This document shows, one piece after another, positions 24,017-32,214 of a stretch of DNA of 64,000 bases (the first letter of the stretch is position 1; every line of letters begins with the position of its first letter). The translations under genes and the position numbers were made by a program. The DNA is from Chitinophaga nivalis (GTDB lineage Bacteria; Bacteroidota; Bacteroidia; Chitinophagales; Chitinophagaceae). Below the pieces are notes generated by a model. The model ran no database searches and was not told the origin of the DNA. It worked only from the letters and a program-made list of their open reading frames with translations. The DNA lies in assembly GCF_025989125.1 (NCBI RefSeq), contig NZ_JAPDNR010000001.1, forward strand, positions 2,958,301 to 3,022,300. The letters are read 5' to 3'.

Positions 24017-25279
24017 ATGATGACCAGGAAAAAACAATTCAGTCAATTGTTCATGTCCTTATGTATACTCGGTGTGGCCGGTTTTAACATGGGATGCAGT
24101 AAAGATAAAAGCCCTGCGCCTGACAATGGTGGTGGTAACGGCAATGGTGACGGTACCAAATCGAGCTTTGTATTTGTGGTATATACAGATGGATCCGGTG
24201 GAGAAGCCGGCCGTTATATTGTGCCCATCGGAGATGTGACTAAAGGTACTTTAAGTACTAAAGGAGTGGGCGTAGAAACAGAAGCCTATTCTTTTATCCG
24301 CCAGAATAATAAACTGTTTGGTATTGTATATGCTGCGCAGGGACCTACTACGCCTTATCGCCTGAATAAGGATGGTAAACTGGAGCAGGCTGGTAATGCC
24401 ATCAATACTGAATTTACCGGTATCTATGGTACGGTAAATAAAGATGCCTATGTAGGAGGTTCTGTAGCCCGTTCCAAAGATAATCCGGTAGCTACCCTGT
24501 ACCGTTTTGATGCGATAAGCAACCAGGTAGCAGACCGCAGTGCGGTAGACCTGATGAAAATAACGGCCAACGGTGAAATGGCCGTATGGACAGGACTGAG
24601 CCAGGTAGATAATAAACTGTTTGTGCCTTTCTATTGCACTACCGGCGCTGATGGCGAAACGACCAAATATGTAGACAGCACCTGGATCGCGGTGTTCTCT
24701 TATCCGCAGATGGTATTCCAGAAAGTAATCCGGGATGGCCGCACTGGTTCCATCGGTAACTGGTTTGGTATGCAGGGTGTACAACATACAGAAGACGGCG
24801 ACGTATATGCGTGGTCTACTGCAGGTGGTTCCGGTAAATTGCGTTCTACCAAACCTTCTGCCATCGTGCGTATTAAAAAAGGCACCGAAACTTTTGATCA
24901 AAGCTATTTCTTTGATATCGAAAAAGCCACCGGTACCAAACTGGCCCGTGGTGAATATATCGCCAACGGTAAATTCCTGATGACCTTATATGCTACCAAT
25001 GAAATTGGCGGTGTATCCGGTGGCCGTGTTAAACTGGCTATTGTGGATGTACTGAATAAAACCGTTAACTATGTTAGCGGTGTACCGGAACACAATCAGA
25101 TGAGCTACAATATGAAAGTATATGTAGAGGCAGATAAGAAAACAGCGTACTATGTGATGAAAGAAGATGATGGTAAACTGTATCTGTATGTGATTGATGT
25201 GGCTACCGGAAAAGGCTCCAAAGGATTATACTTCCAGGGTATTGCAGATGTAACGTCTATTACGAAATTGGATTACTAG
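24017..25279 (+). CDS. DUF4374-domain lipoprotein
   Basis: A 420-aa protein. Its signal ends at a lipobox-like site (FNMGC), followed by a Gly/Asn-rich linker (NGGGNGNGDG). The body is a repeated beta pattern of propeller type, starting SFVFVVYTDGSGGEAGRYIVP and ending LYFQGIADVTSITKLDY, matching DUF4374. The family is found beside TonB receptors and PepSY proteins in Bacteroidota iron loci and is taken to be surface- or periplasm-exposed. Here it is co-transcribed with the receptor before it and is closed by a bidirectional terminator. Ligand unknown. Confidence 0.85.
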   Translation: MMTRKKQFSQLFMSLCILGVAGFNMGCSKDKSPAPDNGGGNGNGDGTKSSFVFVVYTDGSGGEAGRYIVPIGDVTKGTLSTKGVGVETEAYSFIRQNNKLFGIVYAAQGPTTPYRLNKDGKLEQAGNAINTEFTGIYGTVNKDAYVGGSVARSKDNPVATLYRFDAISNQVADRSAVDLMKITANGEMAVWTGLSQVDNKLFVPFYCTTGADGETTKYVDSTWIAVFSYPQMVFQKVIRDGRTGSIGNWFGMQGVQHTEDGDVYAWSTAGGSGKLRSTKPSAIVRIKKGTETFDQSYFFDIEKATGTKLARGEYIANGKFLMTLYATNEIGGVSGGRVKLAIVDVLNKTVNYVSGVPEHNQMSYNMKVYVEADKKTAYYVMKEDDGKLYLYVIDVATGKGSKGLYFQGIADVTSITKLDY

Positions 25280-25291
25280 TAATATCTTTTC

Positions 25292-25332
25292 AAAAAAATG
25301 ACCAGGTATATAACATACCTGGTCATTTTTTT
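25292..25332. terminator. Bidirectional terminator between convergent operons
   Basis: AAAAAAATGACCAGGTAT (25292-25309), loop ATAAC, and the exact complement running into a T-tract (25315-25332). It serves the plus-strand DUF4374 gene and the minus-strand decarboxylase operon. Confidence 0.92.
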
Positions 25333-25357
25333 TGAAACCGGATGAAGGAATATATAG

Positions 25358-26896
25358 TCAGACCGCAATATTACCCGGCTGTTGCAGCCAGTTGTCGCCC
25401 TGTACTTTAATCGCTGCCAGTATCTCGCGTATATGCGTCAGCGTGGTGAGCGGATTCAGGATCGTAAACTTGAGGTAGAATGCTCCTTTTACTTTGGTGC
25501 TGGCTACAATAATCTCTCCGTTGAAAAATAAACTTTGTTTGATATATTGATTCAGGGCGCAAAGGTCAATCGCTGTCTGTGCCGGATGATAGCGGAATAC
25601 GAGTATGCCGAGATCCGAGTCGCTGAGCAGATCGAATTCAGGATCTGCCGCAATGAGTACGGCGGCCTGCTGCGTGGTTTCGATGATGATTTCCGTATAC
25701 TTTCCTAATTTTTCCCTACCCATCAAACGCAGCGTACACCATAGTTTCAGGGCATCGAACCGGCGGGTACTCTGGATAATGGATTTGTTGATTTGTGCCG
25801 GTAAGGCATCGTAATCCTGTTCGGGCGGATTCAGATAGTCGGCATGGTGTTTAATCAGGTTCAGGTGTAGTTTATCTTTCACGATAAAAGCACTGCTGCT
25901 GATAGGCTGAAAGAAAGACTTATGATAGTCGATGGTAATAGAGTCTGCCTGTTCGGCGCCATGGAGGAGGTGCCGGTATTTGTCTGTGAGCAATAACCCG
26001 CAACCATAGGCGGCATCTATATGATACCAGATGCTATATTCCCGGGCAATACGGGCGATTTCCTGTAATGGATCTATGTTACCGAAGTCGGTAGTACCGG
26101 CGGTAGCAACAATGGCAATAGGAATATTACCTTGCGCCAGTTCCTGCCGGATGGCGGTTTCCAGCTGTACGGCATCCATCCGGAAACGTGTATCTGTAGG
26201 AATACTCACAATTGATTTTTCTCCCAGCCCCAGTATGCCGGCATTTTTATGATTGCTGAAATGTGCTTTTTCGGAAACAAAAATCCGGAACCGGCCAGCC
26301 TCTGGCGGGCAGCCATATAGCTTAATATTATGATGGAGATGATGTACGGCATAATAATCCCGTGCCAGTAGTAGCCCCATCAGGTTACTTTGAGAACCGC
26401 CTGCGGTGAATACCCCATCGCATTGCTGGCTGTAACCGATCTGTTCTCCAGTCCAGTCTATCAGGCGACGTTCCATGAAGGTGCCACCGGCGCTCTGGTC
26501 GTAGGTGTCCTGAGAAGAATTGATGGCGCTGATAATCACCTCTGCTGCCAGTGCGGGAATCAGTACGGGACAGTTCAGGTGGGCAATATATTGAGGCAGA
26601 TGAAAAGCCGTTGCATGTTGTATATATAGCTGTTGCACTTCATCGAGGAGGGCATCGTAGTCCGGTAGCGGCGTATCGAAATCTACTTCCTTGAAACTGG
26701 CCAGCAAAGTGGCTGGCCGGATGCCGCTGAAAGGATGTACATTATTGCGCAGAAAGCCGGCTACTCTTTCTCCGGCAGCACCCAGTGCAGTCAGGTATTC
26801 TTCCAGGGTACCTTCATAGAAAATATCCCGGAACAGCGATTCATCAGTGTCCGAAGCAGTTACTGGTAGCGTGTTACGTAAGGTTTGTGGGTTCAT
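25358..26896 (-). CDS. PLP-dependent group II decarboxylase of the siderophore operon (lysine/hydroxylysine type proposed)
   Basis: A 512-aa protein from the ATG at 26896; a TTG 12 bp upstream is less likely. PLP-binding residues are clear: HIDAAYGCG (Asp that contacts the pyridine nitrogen) and the Schiff-base Lys in DYHKSFFQP; ATAGTTDFGNIDPL is also typical. The family covers DesA-like lysine, diaminobutyrate, aromatic amino acid and glutamate decarboxylases. As the last gene of an operon with an N6-hydroxylase, an IucA/IucC synthetase and a lysine hydroxylase, decarboxylation of lysine or 4-hydroxylysine to (hydroxy)cadaverine is the best guess. The substrate cannot be read from sequence alone. 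Confidence 0.88.
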   Translation of the reverse strand: MNPQTLRNTLPVTASDTDESLFRDIFYEGTLEEYLTALGAAGERVAGFLRNNVHPFSGIRPATLLASFKEVDFDTPLPDYDALLDEVQQLYIQHATAFHLPQYIAHLNCPVLIPALAAEVIISAINSSQDTYDQSAGGTFMERRLIDWTGEQIGYSQQCDGVFTAGGSQSNLMGLLLARDYYAVHHLHHNIKLYGCPPEAGRFRIFVSEKAHFSNHKNAGILGLGEKSIVSIPTDTRFRMDAVQLETAIRQELAQGNIPIAIVATAGTTDFGNIDPLQEIARIAREYSIWYHIDAAYGCGLLLTDKYRHLLHGAEQADSITIDYHKSFFQPISSSAFIVKDKLHLNLIKHHADYLNPPEQDYDALPAQINKSIIQSTRRFDALKLWCTLRLMGREKLGKYTEIIIETTQQAAVLIAADPEFDLLSDSDLGILVFRYHPAQTAIDLCALNQYIKQSLFFNGEIIVASTKVKGAFYLKFTILNPLTTLTHIREILAAIKVQGDNWLQQPGNIAV

Positions 26897-26938
26897 GTGA
26901 AATATCAATGTTGATCAGTAAATCAGCCATGTGGCGTA

Positions 26939-28066
26939 TTATTTCTCTTTAAAAAGACTCCCGTAATGTTCTTCCATCACCAGGTAGGGATCATCCGGAT
27001 GTGTTACGGCGCGGATCTGAATAAGACTGGTTTTGCTCATCATACGCAGCATCATTCTTCTGGGGCAGGCTACGAGTTGCCCGTTTTCTTCCCGCATGCC
27101 GGCCAGAAAGGCGTTTCTACCATGTGCACATAGGTGATTGTTCACAAATACGAGGTCGCCGGAGGAAGGGATATAATCATTGTAGATCAGCTCCCGGGCC
27201 GATTGCCAGAACTGCCGGAGGTATTCCATGGCTTCCGGCGATTGATGGGCATCTTCATTGTAAAGCTGTTCTGCAGCATCAAAACGGATGAAGGGGAGTT
27301 GTTCATTGCCGTAGAGAATGGCGGTTGCAATTTCTTCTCCCTGTGCCGCGGTAGTATCATAATTGGCATCTTTAGGGCATTTGTAGAGCGGGCGGAACAA
27401 CGGCTGCATGATGTCATTGGTAGTGCCGTGCGAACGGATGGAATAGAGGGTGGAAGCTACTCTTTCTTCATTGCGTAAATAGAGAAAACTAAGGAAGTCT
27501 GCCTGATTGAAGAGGAAGGCATCTTCTGTATGTACAAACAGATCGCTGCGGGAACCCGAGCCGGTCTGTGAATAACTCATTTGTTCATCCGGGATAACGG
27601 CATGCAGCAGGCCTCCGCCTTTACGCTGCGCATAATATTGTACCGGTTTGGAAGGTACAGCGCCATGCAGCAGACTGCATATGAAGCCATACAGATTTAC
27701 TTTGCTGTAGTCCATCTCCTTCCAGGAGGGGGGCGTAGGCCCCAGCGCATCCTGGTCTACGGATATAAGACCACGGAAAACAATAGCGCCGTACTGGCTG
27801 GCGGAAAAGTCGGTACCAAAGTGGCTGAGTATACGGGCAATCCGTTCGGGCAGTAACTGACTGGCATAAAGGTGCAGTTCTGCGATGAAATCAGGATGTT
27901 CATAGCTGCTGAATTCTTTGAGCAGCCGTTCGCTCATATGTTGTATGGCAGCGCTCTCCCGGGCGGTAACGTCAACAATCAGCGGTGCCAATGGGGGCTG
28001 ATCTTCGGGAACAGACAAGCCGGATGGCGTGTCGGGGTGCGGTAAAGTAGCGGTTTGATTTTTCAT
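26939..28066 (-). CDS. Fe(II)/2-oxoglutarate L-lysine hydroxylase, KDO2-like (clavaminate-synthase-like family)
   Basis: A 375-aa protein. The iron ligands are visible as His179-Thr-Glu181 (LFVHTED) and His315 (CAHGR); the HxE form rather than HxD is typical of the clavaminate-synthase-like group. Arg residues in the PRRMMLRMM segment (336-341) are candidates for 2-oxoglutarate binding. Long stretches (RILSHFGTDF, QYGAIVFRGL, PSKPVQYYAQRKGGG) closely resemble, from memory, KDO2 of Chitinophaga pinensis, which hydroxylates free L-lysine at C4. It lies 36 bp after the membrane hydroxylase and 42 bp before the decarboxylase. This would give hydroxylated lysine for the siderophore (inference). 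Confidence 0.88.
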   Translation of the reverse strand: MKNQTATLPHPDTPSGLSVPEDQPPLAPLIVDVTARESAAIQHMSERLLKEFSSYEHPDFIAELHLYASQLLPERIARILSHFGTDFSASQYGAIVFRGLISVDQDALGPTPPSWKEMDYSKVNLYGFICSLLHGAVPSKPVQYYAQRKGGGLLHAVIPDEQMSYSQTGSGSRSDLFVHTEDAFLFNQADFLSFLYLRNEERVASTLYSIRSHGTTNDIMQPLFRPLYKCPKDANYDTTAAQGEEIATAILYGNEQLPFIRFDAAEQLYNEDAHQSPEAMEYLRQFWQSARELIYNDYIPSSGDLVFVNNHLCAHGRNAFLAGMREENGQLVACPRRMMLRMMSKTSLIQIRAVTHPDDPYLVMEEHYGSLFKEK

Positions 28067-28102
28067 ATATACTTGTTTTAGGGGGATGCAGTAGAAGTGG
28101 TG

Positions 28103-29083
28103 TCAGATTTCTGGTACTGTATCTGGTGTATAGATTTGCTTTTCGGGATGTGTTTTTTTGGGTGCTGCATGATAGGCTTTCCAGGCTTCAGATCTATATT
28201 CTGCTGCTATTTTTCCACCGTCGATATGATTCCAGCCAGGTGGCATAATGAGGTATTTCAGTTTGTCTTTCCATTTGGGGGCACGGGCTATATCCAGCCA
28301 CAGATCTTTCCACAGATACAGTTGCACCTGGAAGATGTTTTTCCCGTTGATGGTACTGTGGAGCAACCCATATTTGGGATAGACATCCGGTAGCTCCGAC
28401 TGGAAGGTGCCGAATACCCGGTCCCAGCAGGAAAAGGTTTCTCCGTAATTTCTGTCCAGGTACACGCCGTTGCGGGCATGATGTACGCGATGCACAGAAG
28501 GAGTCACGAAGAAGGTTTCCAGCCACTTTAATTTGCCCGTGAAACGATCGGCATGATCGTTTACATGTTCATACAAGCCGTATAGTTTGGCAATCGCTTC
28601 TACAATAAAAAGCATGAACGGATCAAATCCCAGTATCGGCAGCCAGATGATCGTCAGCGGAATATGCAGGAAGCCCACAAAGGAACCCCGTACGGCTACA
28701 CTCAGTTTCATCTCCTCTGCGGTATGATGCACACCATGTATACACCAGAAAAACCGCACCTGATGTCCGAGAAGGTGTACGAGCCAGAACATAAAGTCAT
28801 AGACCAGATAGGCTATTATCCAGATGTACCAGGCATATCCCAGCGTGAAGAAACGCATATCATACATCCACACCATGGTGCCGAAAATCACTATTTTACC
28901 CAGTAGGAAATAGGGGATGGTGTCCAGTACATACGACAACACATTCACCCAGCCTTCCCGGTTACTTTCCATTTTTTTGGAGATGACCAGCACCACCCAT
29001 TCTACCACCACCATCGACAGTACAATATATCCAAACACGCTCTGTATCTTTCCTAATAATAACGGCAGTGTATTGCTCAGCAT
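28103..29083 (-). CDS. Membrane di-iron hydroxylase (fatty acid hydroxylase / sterol desaturase superfamily)
   Basis: A 326-aa protein from the ATG at 29083; a TTG at 29113 is an alternative. Several membrane helices are present, and the four His clusters of the superfamily appear in order: HLLGH, HGVHH, HVNDH and HRVHH. These bind two irons and activate oxygen for C-H hydroxylation or desaturation. Typical substrates are fatty acids, sterols, carotenoids or ether lipids. In this operon it might modify an acyl part of the siderophore or the finished molecule, but no known siderophore pathway that I recall uses it in this way. It is 35 bp from the synthetase gene. Confidence 0.88.
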   Translation of the reverse strand: MLSNTLPLLLGKIQSVFGYIVLSMVVVEWVVLVISKKMESNREGWVNVLSYVLDTIPYFLLGKIVIFGTMVWMYDMRFFTLGYAWYIWIIAYLVYDFMFWLVHLLGHQVRFFWCIHGVHHTAEEMKLSVAVRGSFVGFLHIPLTIIWLPILGFDPFMLFIVEAIAKLYGLYEHVNDHADRFTGKLKWLETFFVTPSVHRVHHARNGVYLDRNYGETFSCWDRVFGTFQSELPDVYPKYGLLHSTINGKNIFQVQLYLWKDLWLDIARAPKWKDKLKYLIMPPGWNHIDGGKIAAEYRSEAWKAYHAAPKKTHPEKQIYTPDTVPEI

Positions 29084-29118
29084 ATGATTCAGATTAATCG
29101 TCAGTAAAAACAAACCCG

Positions 29119-30969
29119 CTATACTGATTTCAGCAGCTGTTCGGGTTGGGTGGTTCTTTTAAAAGCAGTAATGGGATTTTGCAAAGTGCCTGCCAGTTGC
29201 AGGCTGCCGGCCGGATCTGCGAGATCCACCATTTGTTTATTATTGCGCAGCTGCAGGCGGTTGAGACAAGACAGAATAAACGTTGGTGCAAAAAGATCAT
29301 ACCGCTCAAATTTTTCCGACAACTGCGGATGATCTGCCTGATAAGCATAGATGCAATCTGCTACCAGTTGCCAGAACTGTTCAGCCGGATAGGCGGCATG
29401 TTCTTCCAGTACCTGCACCAGGAAGCGGAAGAAACAATCAAATACATCGGTCAGTAAAGAGAGGATTTTTAATTCTTCCGGCACCTCTACGCATATACGC
29501 CGTCCTTTCTCCGGGATGTCGGTATTATAACGGAACACGCCGATTTCTTCCGTGATATCTTTCATGATTGCTTTTACAGGTACCTGTTTTTCCATGACGA
29601 GAATGAGGTTTTCGCCATGCGGCATAAACACCAGGTCATGCACATAGAAACAATGTAACAGGGGCGTGAGATAACAATGCAGATACCGTTGCAGCCAGGT
29701 AGTGGTATCCAGTCCGGATGCGGCTATCAATGCCGGTAACAGCGCGTTGCCCTGATTGTCGGTATGCAACAGCGCGGCCATCGTCATCAGTTGTTGTCCG
29801 GGTTGCAGCACACGGGCAGGACTTTCCCGCCACAGGCCGGCCAGCATTTTATTATAGGCGCATTGTTTGCCGAATGGTTCGTAGTAGAAATTGTGATAGC
29901 CTACCGTCGCTACTTCACACAGCAACGTAAAACCCAGTTGCTGAATATAAGGGTCGCCGCCAACGGCTTGCCTGATCCAGGTAGTGATGGGTGGGGTACT
30001 GTCCATGTAGTAGGGAGTGAGCCCGCGGATAAAGCCCATGTTTAAAATCGACAGCGCGGTTTTGGTATAGTGTTTTTCAGGATGACTGATGTTATAGAAA
30101 GTGCGGATAGACTGTTGCACTTTATACTCGTCCGGGGTGTAGCCCAGGCATACCAGCAGGTGCGTGGCAATATCCGGTGCACAGATCAGCGCGAGTTTAT
30201 TAAACCATTGCCACGGATGTACGGGAATGAAAAAGTAATCATCGGGTTGCAGCCCTTTGCCGATCAGTACCTGCTTGAAAGCAGCCAGGGTATCTGGTCC
30301 CAGCTCCTGTGCCAGCAGCGTTTCATAAGGCAGTTCGGCTACGGCACTATAGGCAGTTCTGCTTTTGTGGCCGGCCAGCCATATCAGTTGAATGACCTGA
30401 TCTGTTTCCGGCGCATATTGAAAATAGTCATGGCTGTCGAAACCAATACGGCCGTTGTTGGCAACAAAACAAGGGTGGCCGCTGCTCATGGCATGCTCAA
30501 ATGTCTGATAGTCTGCCTGCGCCAGTTCCCGGGCGGTAAGACCTGGTTTTGATAACGTATAGGCGCTGCCGTTAAGGGTGCTGGTAATTTCTTCCAGATA
30601 GCCGGGCAGCTGTTCTTCGCTGATACCCAGTTCGGATGTAAATTCCGTGATGAACAGGATACTATCCAGTGGCGCGGACTTGCCGGCCACCTGTTTGCGG
30701 AGAGATGCTTTGTCTATGTACCAGTGTTGCAGCGGGAGCAGGCGGGCCCTGAATATATACAGGATATCCGGATGTTGTGGTGGCGATAGCTGGTAGGTAC
30801 CCCATTCATTTTCTTCCTGCAGCAGCTGTGGAAATAATAACAGCTCATGTGCAAATTCACTGATGATCTTGCACACATGCAGCTGATTGGCTTTGGCCCA
30901 GATATCGGGTTGTAAGTGTGCTATTACCTGCATGGGAGCAGTGATAAAGTCCTGTTGTCCGTTTGGCAT
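29119..30969 (-). CDS. NRPS-independent siderophore synthetase (IucA/IucC family, DesD/AlcC-like)
   Basis: A 616-aa protein. Motifs in order: GHPCFVANNGRIGF (ATP-binding loop), FFIPVHPWQW, SIRTFYN with HYTKTALSILNMGFIRGL (nucleotide and substrate site), and FMPHGENLILVME near residue 450, then the C-terminal FhuF-like helical region. The GHP-x5-NGR form is the one I associate with the type C synthetases such as DesD and AlcC, which join N-hydroxy-N-succinyl diamines. Type A enzymes that use citrate have a different loop. There is no fused N-terminal acyltransferase, unlike BibC. It joins activated carboxylates to amines using ATP, in the cytoplasm. Confidence 0.92.
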   Translation of the reverse strand: MPNGQQDFITAPMQVIAHLQPDIWAKANQLHVCKIISEFAHELLLFPQLLQEENEWGTYQLSPPQHPDILYIFRARLLPLQHWYIDKASLRKQVAGKSAPLDSILFITEFTSELGISEEQLPGYLEEITSTLNGSAYTLSKPGLTARELAQADYQTFEHAMSSGHPCFVANNGRIGFDSHDYFQYAPETDQVIQLIWLAGHKSRTAYSAVAELPYETLLAQELGPDTLAAFKQVLIGKGLQPDDYFFIPVHPWQWFNKLALICAPDIATHLLVCLGYTPDEYKVQQSIRTFYNISHPEKHYTKTALSILNMGFIRGLTPYYMDSTPPITTWIRQAVGGDPYIQQLGFTLLCEVATVGYHNFYYEPFGKQCAYNKMLAGLWRESPARVLQPGQQLMTMAALLHTDNQGNALLPALIAASGLDTTTWLQRYLHCYLTPLLHCFYVHDLVFMPHGENLILVMEKQVPVKAIMKDITEEIGVFRYNTDIPEKGRRICVEVPEELKILSLLTDVFDCFFRFLVQVLEEHAAYPAEQFWQLVADCIYAYQADHPQLSEKFERYDLFAPTFILSCLNRLQLRNNKQMVDLADPAGSLQLAGTLQNPITAFKRTTQPEQLLKSV

Positions 30970-31025
30970 GAGAAGATGATTTTGCTGATTTAAAAACAGA
31001 TGTATATCGTTGATGGTGATTTTTT

Positions 31026-32213
31026 TTAGGATGATTTCATTTGCGGGACAGCTGTTTTTCCGGCAGTCTGGTACCTGAATACCAGGTAGAACAGGATGGT
31101 GACGAGGGTATATCCGCTGAAAGCTGCCAGGAATGGCGTGTTGAGCTGGTAGTTTTCTACCAGTATGCCCGCCGCGGTGGATGCCGTCAATACACCCAGG
31201 TTCTGGAAAAAGTGAATCTTGCTGTATTCGATGGCATAGAAAGCCGGATCGCTTACATGAAAGAGCAGTACATCGAATCGTACGGCCACCTGGAAAAAGG
31301 CCCAGCCATAGATACAGCGTCCCAGTAATACCGTAACAGGGTGGGGCGCCTGTTGCAGCGAAAGGCCGATAAGTCCGGTGAGTAATGCCGGCAGTATACC
31401 ATGCCAGGGTGTAGCCGGCGCCTTCCGGCGGCTATTGATCCACAGCGCGGTGAGCGCCACTGCCGCCGGGATGGCATATACGGCGCCGGAAAGTATCTTG
31501 CTGTGGGTACCGGCTACATATTCCCAATAGCGCACAAAAAAGGGGCGGATAATAAAATCCGCGAGATATAATATACCCGTGATGATGCCCAGTTTTAAAA
31601 TGAGACCGGAAGGAATCAGGGACACCGATGCCTGCGTAGCCGGTGTTGGTGATGTCAGCAGCTCCGGTGGATTTTTTTTCAGCAGGTAATAACTCATGCC
31701 CGCCTGTATAAAATCTCCGGCGGCCATAGCGAGATAGATACCGGCAGCCGGCATAAACTCCATGATAACGCCTCCCAGTATGGCACCCAGCACACTGCCG
31801 AAATGAATGATCACGGATAACAACCCGATGATACCTGTGTGCTGTGGCTTGGGTGTAATGCGCAGGATAAAAGGATATACCAGCAGGTAGCTCCCTTTAA
31901 AAACAATGATGAGTAAAGATACTACCCAGAATAAGGGGTAGTCTGTAATGAAATAACAACTCACCGCCAGGATACCGGCGATGGTTTGTGTATACACGAG
32001 AATATCCAGTTCCGGCAACCGCTTGGATACCATCGCCCACAACGGAAATGCCAGCATCACAGTGCCACAGATAGCGCTGAAATAAATACCTACTTCGCGC
32101 GGATCTGTAACACCAAACCGGGATGCGAAGAAGTGCGGATAAAAAGGGTGCAGCAGATAATCACTGACTACCGCGAGCAAGGTCATGGAAATGAGAAAAA
32201 ACCGTAGATGCAT
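31026..32213 (-). CDS. MFS transporter, likely siderophore exporter
   Basis: A 395-aa protein of the major facilitator type with 12 hydrophobic segments. The ATG at 32213 (MHLRFFLISMTLLAVVSDYLLHPFYPHFFASRFGV) is one base after the stop of the N6-hydroxylase (TAATATG), so the two are translationally coupled; a longer reading of ten residues overlaps the previous gene. The acidic residue in TM1 (VVSDYL) and WAMVSKRLPELD after TM2 fit MFS drug- or siderophore-type pumps. Being within the biosynthetic operon, export of the finished siderophore is the likely job. Confidence 0.85.
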   Translation of the reverse strand: MHLRFFLISMTLLAVVSDYLLHPFYPHFFASRFGVTDPREVGIYFSAICGTVMLAFPLWAMVSKRLPELDILVYTQTIAGILAVSCYFITDYPLFWVVSLLIIVFKGSYLLVYPFILRITPKPQHTGIIGLLSVIIHFGSVLGAILGGVIMEFMPAAGIYLAMAAGDFIQAGMSYYLLKKNPPELLTSPTPATQASVSLIPSGLILKLGIITGILYLADFIIRPFFVRYWEYVAGTHSKILSGAVYAIPAAVALTALWINSRRKAPATPWHGILPALLTGLIGLSLQQAPHPVTVLLGRCIYGWAFFQVAVRFDVLLFHVSDPAFYAIEYSKIHFFQNLGVLTASTAAGILVENYQLNTPFLAAFSGYTLVTILFYLVFRYQTAGKTAVPQMKSS

Positions 32214-32214
32214 A

